A stretch of 11,621 nucleotides of DNA from an uncultured Bacteroidales bacterium. Lineage in GTDB: Bacteria; Bacteroidota; Bacteroidia; Bacteroidales; F082. Of this stretch, positions 6,520 to 11,621 are shown in pieces (the first letter of the stretch is position 1; each line of letters starts with the position of its first letter). The stretch is from contig CAMKAR010000032.1 of assembly GCA_946410535.1 (NCBI GenBank), positions 1 to 11,621 on the forward strand, given 5' to 3'. Both the position numbers and the translations under genes were made by a program. Below the pieces are notes generated by a model. That model was given only the letters and a program-made list of their open reading frames with translations. It was not told where the DNA came from and made no database searches.

Positions 6520-9018
6520 TCACTGCTGTTTCTTGTCTTCTTTATGCTTCTTGTGGCGGCGGCGTTTCTTTTCGCCATCTTCCGACTCGCCATAGTAGTC
6601 GTTGCCATAACCATAGCCGTAGCCGTAGCCATAGCCATAGCCATAGCCGTAGCCGTATTTCTTGCCACCATAGCGGTAGCCATAGCCTTTCTCGGCCTGC
6701 AGGCCATTGACCACGATGGAAAATTTCATGTCGCGGTCTTCAAGGTCTTTGATGATGCTGCCAAAGGCGTTCTTGTTGGTCACGCCCTGACGCACGATGA
6801 AGATGTTGGCATCGGAATGGCGCATCAGCAACAAGGCATCGGTGACTAAGCCGATGGGCGGCGTGTCGATGACGATGTAGTCGTAACGTTTCTTCAGTTC
6901 GGCAAACAGCTCGTCGCACTTGGTGGAGGCAATCAACTCGGAAGGATTGGGCGGGATGGGGCCGCTGGTGATGAGGTCGAGCGTAGGTATCTTGCCCGAA
7001 GGCTGGATGATGTTTTCGATAGCCTCCTTGTTGCTCAAATAGCTGCTCAGTCCGATATTGTTGCTGAGGCCAAACTCCTGGAAGAGCTTGGGTTTGCGCA
7101 TGTCGAAGCCCAGCAACACGGTCTTCTTGCCATAGAGGGCATAAATCGAGGCGATGTTGATGCTGTTGAAGGTCTTGCCGATGCTCTGCACGTCGCCGGT
7201 GACGAGGACGGTGCAAGGCAGCTTGCTCTGCGTGATGAACTCGATGTTGGTGCGGATGGAGCGGAACGACTCGGCCACTGGCGACTTGGGGTTGTTGACA
7301 ACCAGTAGCGGATCCTTGCCGTTCGTCTGTGCCACCTGCCCGATGATGGGATAGCTGGTCAGCTTCTCCACGTCCTTGCGGTTGCTGACGGTGGTGTTGA
7401 AGAAGTTCTTCAGGAAGAGGTACAAGGCAGGGATGAGCAGGCCAAGGATGATGGCGATGAGGTAGTTCATCGACGTGCGCGGTGCAATCATCACCGTGCG
7501 CTCGAGGCGGGCTTCGTCGAGGATTTCGTTGTCGGGCGTGTTGGAGGCACGCAGGATTTGCGCCTCGGCGAGACGCTGCATCAAGTATTTATAGGTGTCG
7601 TCGGTGAACTCGAAATTGCGCTGGTAGTTGATGAGCTGCTGCTGCTTGCCGGGAAGTTGGCGCGACTCCGACTCAAGCATCCCTATGCGACGGTCGATTT
7701 CGTTGAGGCTCATCTGGGCGTTGTCGACAAGGTTGTTGATGGTTTCGAGCAAGGCCTTCTTGGTCGTGACGATCTGCTCGTTGAGCTTCACGATTTGGGG
7801 GTGCTGCTCGGTTTGGGTGAGCAATTGGGTGGCCTTGGTTTGCGACAGCATCACGAGGTCGCGGGCCAACTGGTTGAGCAAGGGGTCGTTGATGCCCATC
7901 GTGCTTGGGGCGGCCAAGTTCTCAGGGTCGTCAATCTGAACCTTGATGTAATCCTGCATACGCTTGTAAATCTTCAGGTTGACAGACATTTCGGCACGTT
8001 CCTTGCCCAAGGCCTGAAGGTTGGTGTAGACCTGGCTGGCTTGCAGGTCGAGGTTCATGAGGTCGTTCTGCTGGCGGAAGTCCTTCAGCTCGGTCTCGGC
8101 CTGGCTCAGCGATTCTTGGATGCCCTGCAACTCGTTGTTGATGAACTCGATGGTGTTTTCGCTGACGACGTTTTTCTTCTCCAATCCACGGTTGACGTAT
8201 TCGTTCATCAAGAGGTTGGTGAACTCGACGATTTTCTGTTTGTTGGTGCCGTTCATCACGACGGAGGCCACCGAAGCCTGCTTGCTGATGGCACTCACAG
8301 TGAAGCTGCCCATTTGCTTGTTGAGGCTGGGGTAGCTGTTGAGCCAAAACATCAGCTTGCGGGTGCCCACAGTCTCGGCGTCAAAGAAATCGGTCTTGGT
8401 GATGCGGATGCGGTTGTAGCCATTGTCGATCCACTCGCCTTGCTTATAGTCGCCACTGATGTCGATAGTGGCATAAGGATTAAATTCGGTCTGCTGGCAG
8501 AGGATGTAGTCGTATTTCACCAAACCCTCGCCCACGGCATGAAGCCTGATGCCGCCATTGTCGAGGAAAGTCACCTCGTAGGGCAGGCCCACGGCCTGAG
8601 GCACGCTACGCTCAAACTCAACGTGGAAAGGTGCATTCTTATACATCTCGGAGGTGGCAATGCGTCCCTTCTCCACATAGGTCACTTCGATGCCCATCTT
8701 CTTGACGACGCGGTCGGTGAGCGAATACGACTTGAGGATGGCTATCTCGTTGTCGATGTTCTGCATGTTGCCGAAGTTCATCGTGGTCATGATGGCCGTG
8801 GGGTCGTAGTTGTTGCGGCCTTCCCTGATGAGCACCGTTCCAGAGGTTTGGTACACCTTGGTGGAATAGCGGTTGATTACAAAACAAATGGCCAAGGCCA
8901 CCACCACAAAGATGACGAAAAGATACCAATGTTGCAATGCAGTGAATATCAACTGCTTGATGTCAATATTTTGTTCCTCGTTGTTCTGTTGGGGAATATA
9001 TGTTTTCTCGTTTGCCAT
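6520..9018 (-). CDS. Wzc-like polysaccharide co-polymerase / tyrosine autokinase
   Basis: This is an 832-residue inner-membrane protein that controls chain length and export of surface polysaccharide and autophosphorylates on tyrosines. Residues of about 15-110 form a Wzz domain with the first membrane helix (about 31-49). A long periplasmic coiled-coil region (about 270-480) carries a GNVR-type segment, and the second helix is about 517-537. The cytoplasmic BY-kinase domain has Walker A TGDVQSIGKT (607-616, Lys615), Walker A-prime GFDMR (637-641) and Walker B VIDTPP (Asp718). Gly637 stands where many homologues have the first Asp of the D-x-D pattern; I recall Gly here in other Bacteroidota proteins too. 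The C-terminal tail is (YG)9 at residues 788-805 with flanking tyrosines (14 in all), then a polybasic end (817-832). It starts 12 bases after the Wza-like gene stop. Confidence 0.93.
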   Translation of the reverse strand: MANEKTYIPQQNNEEQNIDIKQLIFTALQHWYLFVIFVVVALAICFVINRYSTKVYQTSGTVLIREGRNNYDPTAIMTTMNFGNMQNIDNEIAILKSYSLTDRVVKKMGIEVTYVEKGRIATSEMYKNAPFHVEFERSVPQAVGLPYEVTFLDNGGIRLHAVGEGLVKYDYILCQQTEFNPYATIDISGDYKQGEWIDNGYNRIRITKTDFFDAETVGTRKLMFWLNSYPSLNKQMGSFTVSAISKQASVASVVMNGTNKQKIVEFTNLLMNEYVNRGLEKKNVVSENTIEFINNELQGIQESLSQAETELKDFRQQNDLMNLDLQASQVYTNLQALGKERAEMSVNLKIYKRMQDYIKVQIDDPENLAAPSTMGINDPLLNQLARDLVMLSQTKATQLLTQTEQHPQIVKLNEQIVTTKKALLETINNLVDNAQMSLNEIDRRIGMLESESRQLPGKQQQLINYQRNFEFTDDTYKYLMQRLAEAQILRASNTPDNEILDEARLERTVMIAPRTSMNYLIAIILGLLIPALYLFLKNFFNTTVSNRKDVEKLTSYPIIGQVAQTNGKDPLLVVNNPKSPVAESFRSIRTNIEFITQSKLPCTVLVTGDVQSIGKTFNSINIASIYALYGKKTVLLGFDMRKPKLFQEFGLSNNIGLSSYLSNKEAIENIIQPSGKIPTLDLITSGPIPPNPSELIASTKCDELFAELKKRYDYIVIDTPPIGLVTDALLLMRHSDANIFIVRQGVTNKNAFGSIIKDLEDRDMKFSIVVNGLQAEKGYGYRYGGKKYGYGYGYGYGYGYGYGYGNDYYGESEDGEKKRRRHKKHKEDKKQQ
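6604..6658. repeat. in-frame hexanucleotide repeat encoding the (YG)9 tyrosine tail
   Basis: Nine near-identical six-base units (CCATAG / CCGTAG variants on the plus strand) encode nine consecutive Tyr-Gly pairs near the C-terminus of the Wzc-like kinase. The units mix TAT and TAC codons, so the array is not perfectly uniform. Since the unit is two codons long, gain or loss of units would change the number of tyrosines without shifting the frame. Confidence 0.9.
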
Positions 9019-9030
9019 GATTGTTATGTT

Positions 9031-9828
9031 TTATTTCTTGAATGCCAAATAAAGGGTTACCGCAAGCGAAACCACCGACAGCACCGTTGAGTAGGGGAAG
9101 GTGGTGAAGCCCCATTGCTTGATCTTCATAGGCTCGACGTAGATGATGTCGTTGGGTTTCAGGTAATAGTAAGGCGACGAAAGGATGTCGGCGGAACCCA
9201 TGTCGACAGAGACGATTTCGGAGCCGTTGTCGGTTTGGCGGATGATCTTCACCTCGTTGTTCTTGGCGAAGTTGGTCATATTGCCCGCCATGGCAACAGC
9301 CTCGAAAAGGTTGATTTGCGACTGGTACACCCTGTACATTCCCGGGCGCACCACCTCGCCGAGGACGGTCAGGTTGAAGTTCGACAGCTTCACTATGATG
9401 GTGGTTTCGTTCATATACTTGTCAAGCTCTGTCTGCATCTTCTCCTTGGCTTGGTCGACAGTCAGGTTCCGCAGCTCGATCTTGCCCGTCAGGGGCAGCT
9501 CGATGCATCCGTCCTCATCCATGGTGTAGGACTGGAGGTAGATGCTGGCGTCCGACGACATGTAGTTCGACCTGCCAAAGGTTTCGCCCGCCAATGAGGC
9601 CGTGCTCTTCTCGTCAACGATGTTGATGAAGCGGATGTAGAGGTTGTCGCCCGGCTGCAGCTTGTAGTCAACAGTGCGGTCGTTGACATATTCCTTCGAA
9701 AGGTTTGCAGCAGCCATTTGAGCATCTTTCAAGAGGAGCATCTTTTTCTGTGGCACACAAGAGGCAAAAGCCACTGCCAAAAGAAGTGCCAATCCTCCGA
9801 TTCTCATCAATTTGTTCATATAATTCAT
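9031..9828 (-). CDS. Wza-like polysaccharide export lipoprotein (BexD/Wza family)
   Basis: This 265-residue protein forms or feeds the outer-membrane export channel for capsule or exopolysaccharide and partners with the Wzc-like kinase encoded next. The N-terminus is a lipoprotein signal with lipobox FASC (Cys24). The polysaccharide-export domain is visible from about residue 53 (YKLQPGDNLYIRF) to about 150 (ELPLTGKIEL, then VDQAKEKMQ). It is followed by a SLBB-like segment (VTVLGEVVRPGMYRV-like pattern: here LTVLGEVVRPGMYRVYQ, then EAVAMAGNMT). The end holds a hydrophobic stretch (about 243-263) before FKK. At 265 residues it is shorter than E. coli Wza, as is usual in Bacteroidota. The first ATG (9828) is chosen because AAAGAAATT precedes it; in-frame ATGs at 9819 and 9807 are possible. 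It lies 15 bases after the GldH-like gene stop. Confidence 0.92.
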   Translation of the reverse strand: MNYMNKLMRIGGLALLLAVAFASCVPQKKMLLLKDAQMAAANLSKEYVNDRTVDYKLQPGDNLYIRFINIVDEKSTASLAGETFGRSNYMSSDASIYLQSYTMDEDGCIELPLTGKIELRNLTVDQAKEKMQTELDKYMNETTIIVKLSNFNLTVLGEVVRPGMYRVYQSQINLFEAVAMAGNMTNFAKNNEVKIIRQTDNGSEIVSVDMGSADILSSPYYYLKPNDIIYVEPMKIKQWGFTTFPYSTVLSVVSLAVTLYLAFKK

Positions 9829-9843
9829 AATTTCTTTAATTTC

Positions 9844-10305
9844 CTATTTGTCTAAAAGTGTCAATTCCTTCACCCCGATGATGGGTGTGATAGGCATTTT
9901 TTGTTCCATCCTGAACGTATATTTGCCCATATCGCTGATGGTGAGCTGCTTGTTGATAGGCAGGGTGAAGGTATAGCTACCGTCCTTCTTTTCGACATTC
10001 CAATTACCCTCCTCGTCCTTCAGCTTAAACTTGTAGCCTTTGGCACGATAGGGATTACCATGCTCATCGAAAACGGTAAACACCAACGAAACGTCGTTGT
10101 ATGGATAGTCGTCTGTAAAACTCAGGCGTAAACTCAAATCGTATGTCTTCGGAGAGGTTACTTCGACGACATTTTGCACATAATCAAAGCGTTCCCAAAC
10201 AGTATTGTAGAACTCGCGGTGCAACAATTCCTTGTTTTGCTCCTGCTGACGGCATCCTGTTAGGGCCATGCAAACGACCATGACAACCATGAAAAATCTC
10301 TTCAT
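9844..10305 (-). CDS. gldH: GldH-like lipoprotein
   Basis: This is a 153-residue lipoprotein with a signal peptide ending in lipobox LTGC (Cys18). No acidic run follows the Cys (CRQQEQNKE), so the known Bacteroidota surface-export signal is not obvious. The body is one domain of about 130 residues with the pattern YDLSLRLSFTDDYPYNDVSLVFTVFD, then GNPYRAKGYKFKLKDEEGNW, then YTFRMEQKM and IIGVKELTL, which resembles GldH lipoproteins (YDL...DYPYNNL... GxYxFxIEQxM...). GldH is one of the lipoproteins needed for gliding in Flavobacterium; non-gliding Bacteroidales keep homologues of unclear role. It is the first gene of the export operon. The start at 10305 is chosen because it gives a clean signal peptide downstream of the -7 box; ATG at 10317 is possible, whereas the ATG at 10383 lies upstream of the promoter. 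Confidence 0.6.
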   Translation of the reverse strand: MKRFFMVVMVVCMALTGCRQQEQNKELLHREFYNTVWERFDYVQNVVEVTSPKTYDLSLRLSFTDDYPYNDVSLVFTVFDEHGNPYRAKGYKFKLKDEEGNWNVEKKDGSYTFTLPINKQLTISDMGKYTFRMEQKMPITPIIGVKELTLLDK

Positions 10306-10329
10306 TTCGGTAGGCATAAAAAAACCGTG

Positions 10330-10337
10330 CAAATATA
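10330..10337 (-). promoter_or_regulatory. -7 box of the promoter for the GldH-like / Wza / Wzc / UpxY operon
   Basis: On the minus strand TATATTTG is an exact match to the Bacteroidota -7 consensus TAnnTTTG. The predicted start of transcription is near 10323, leaving a leader of about 18 bases before the ATG at 10305. No good TTTG is seen at the usual -33 distance; the nearest lies about 30 bases upstream of the -7 box. Confidence 0.5.
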
Positions 10338-10387
10338 GGAAAAATTTGTCATGGCCTACGATTTCGGCAAAGGTTTTTGGCAAAGAA

Positions 10388-10404
10388 TTTTTTTTTCAAA
10401 AAAA
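10388..10404. other. T9-C-A7 tract in the divergent intergenic region
   Basis: Nine T followed by C and seven A lie between the two divergent promoters. Such A/T tracts bend DNA and can act as upstream activating elements; this one lies about 50-65 bases upstream of the predicted mrdA transcription start. Its role here is inference only. Confidence 0.5.
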
Positions 10405-10417
10405 CAGCCTCCTCCCC

Positions 10418-10448
10418 TTTCGGGCTTCACGAAAAACATATACCTTTG
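10418..10448 (+). promoter_or_regulatory. Bacteroidota-type promoter for mrdA
   Basis: TTTC (10418-10421, one base off TTTG) is followed after 19 bases by TACCTTTG (10441-10448), an exact TAnnTTTG -7 box. Transcription would start near 10455, giving a very short leader of about 12 bases before the ATG at 10467. Confidence 0.6.
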
Positions 10449-10466
10449 TCAACTGCAATTTTTGTT

Positions 10467-11621
10467 ATGAGAACGAGCAACAACAGTTTGTCTTCCAGAA
10501 AGTTACTGATCATGGGCATCTTCATCGCGGTGGGGATTGTCTATATCGTCAAGTTGTTTTCGCTTCAAGTGGTCGACAAGCACTACAAGCAGTTGGCCGA
10601 CAACAACGCCTTGCGTTTCGTGACCCAATATCCCGCCCGAGGCAAGGTTTTCGACCGCAATGGCCAGCTCTTGGTGTTCAACGAGGCCGTCTACGACCTG
10701 ATGGTCGTGCCGCGACAAGTGATCCAGGCTGTCCGCAAAGACACGCTCAACCCTTTCGACACGGCCACGTTCTGCCGTTTGCTCGAAATCGACAAGGCCT
10801 CGTTCGTCGAGCGGATGAACAAGGCGAAGAAGGAGTCATACCTGAAGCCCTCGCCTTTCATGACGCAGGTCTCGAAAGAGAACTACGCCCACATCGCCGA
10901 GGTGCTTTACCGCTTCCCCGGCTTCTATTTCCAGACCCGCACGGTGCGCCACTATCCCAACGCCATCGCTGCCCACACCTTGGGCGACATCGGCGAAATC
11001 AGCCCTGCCGAGCTGGAGAAAGACGAGGAAGGCTACTACCGCCAAGGCGACTACATCGGCAAGTCGGGCATCGAGAAGTCGTATGAAAAGGAGCTGCGCG
11101 GCGTGAAGGGCCTGAAGGTGATGATGGTGGACGTGCACAACCGCGAGATGGGCAGCTTCATGGACGGCGAGCTTGACAAAGAACCCGTGGCCGGCAAGGA
11201 CATCTACCTCGGCCTCGATGCCGACCTGCAAGCCTACGGCGAGCAGCTGATGGTGGGCAAGATAGGCTCCATCGTGGCCGTCGAGCCTTCGACAGGACAG
11301 ATCTTGGCCTTCGTCACCAGCCCTACCTACGACCCCAACCTCCTCGTGGGCCGCGATCGCGGCAAGCATTACAAGGAACTTCAGGATGACCCCATGAAAC
11401 CCCTCATCAACCGTGCCATCAGCGGCACCTACCCGCCCGGCTCCACCTTCAAGACCGTCGTCGGCCTCATCGCCATGCAGAGCGGAAGCATCACGCCGCA
11501 AACGGTGTTCCACTGCAACGGCCCAGGCTCGCTGCCCATCAAGTGCACCCACCACCACGGCGGCGCCCCCGACTTCGCCAACGCCATCATGAACTCGTGC
11601 AACCCCTACTTCTACGAGTCG
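10467..11621 (+). CDS. mrdA: penicillin-binding protein 2, N-terminal part
   Basis: This is the peptidoglycan DD-transpeptidase of the elongation (Rod) complex, which cross-links the side wall with RodA as partner. The first 385 codons are present and the gene continues past the right edge. After a basic N-terminus, a single membrane helix spans about residues 13-33, then the class B PBP dimerisation domain (PARGKVFDRNGQLLVFNEAVYDL at about 57-79; R-G-x-V-x-D-R-N-G is characteristic). The transpeptidase domain shows the active-site S-x-x-K as STFK (Ser326, Lys329) and the second motif S-x-N as SCN (377-379); the KTG motif must lie beyond the window. YIGKSGIEKSYEKELRG is the conserved PBP2 pedestal segment. 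The ATG at 10467 follows its promoter closely. It is divergent from the export operon, and mreC/mreD are not upstream as they are in many bacteria. Confidence 0.94.
   Translation, partial: MRTSNNSLSSRKLLIMGIFIAVGIVYIVKLFSLQVVDKHYKQLADNNALRFVTQYPARGKVFDRNGQLLVFNEAVYDLMVVPRQVIQAVRKDTLNPFDTATFCRLLEIDKASFVERMNKAKKESYLKPSPFMTQVSKENYAHIAEVLYRFPGFYFQTRTVRHYPNAIAAHTLGDIGEISPAELEKDEEGYYRQGDYIGKSGIEKSYEKELRGVKGLKVMMVDVHNREMGSFMDGELDKEPVAGKDIYLGLDADLQAYGEQLMVGKIGSIVAVEPSTGQILAFVTSPTYDPNLLVGRDRGKHYKELQDDPMKPLINRAISGTYPPGSTFKTVVGLIAMQSGSITPQTVFHCNGPGSLPIKCTHHHGGAPDFANAIMNSCNPYFYES

Noticed and set aside
6604..6658. Possible CRISPR-like or satellite array
   Set aside because: The six-base units have no spacers and are in-frame coding sequence for Tyr-Gly pairs.
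7558..9090. A 510-codon open frame on the plus strand opposite the Wzc-like gene
   Set aside because: It is antisense to a well-supported kinase gene, is low-complexity (rich in V, L, H, D, G) as antisense frames of such genes are, and has no recognisable domain.

Overview
The window looks like a chromosomal segment from a member of the Bacteroidota, most likely of the Bacteroidales type. Three things point there: a PorZ-like component of the type IX secretion system (T9SS), which is confined to this phylum; several promoters with the phylum-specific -7 box TAnnTTTG; and a Wza / tyrosine kinase / UpxY-like NusG set for surface polysaccharide. I cannot name the species. All genes read as intact; the two at the window edges are cut by the edge, not broken.

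Layout. Positions 1-247 (+) hold the C-terminal third of the glycolytic enzyme GpmA. The convergent gap 248-439 is almost filled by a composite dyad-symmetric repeat. Positions 440-1780 (-) encode a short Omp85-superfamily outer-membrane barrel without POTRA domains. Divergent from it, 1910-4234 (+) encodes a PorZ-like T9SS protein, which overlaps recO (4234-4959, +) by one base. A bidirectional terminator hairpin (4959-4986) separates recO from a convergent membrane-anchored coiled-coil protein of unknown function (5013-5924, -).

The minus-strand block 10305 to 5987 reads as one operon: GldH-like lipoprotein, Wza-like export lipoprotein, Wzc-like tyrosine autokinase with a striking (YG)9 tail, then a UpxY/NusG-like antiterminator. 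The coiled-coil gene follows with its own candidate promoter, so it may be both co-transcribed and independently expressed. A shared intergenic region (10306-10466) drives this operon leftward and mrdA (PBP2, elongation peptidoglycan transpeptidase; first 385 codons only) rightward.

Functionally the window is dominated by the cell envelope: outer-membrane barrel biogenesis or transport, T9SS cargo anchoring (PorZ), polysaccharide export and its phosphorylation control, and cell-wall elongation. No glycosyltransferases, flippase or polymerase are visible, so the export module is either an orphan or serves glycan genes elsewhere. I found no tRNA, rRNA, CRISPR array, insertion sequence or phage gene. 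The most unusual signals are the symmetric intergenic element at 248-434 and the repeat-encoded tyrosine tail of the kinase.
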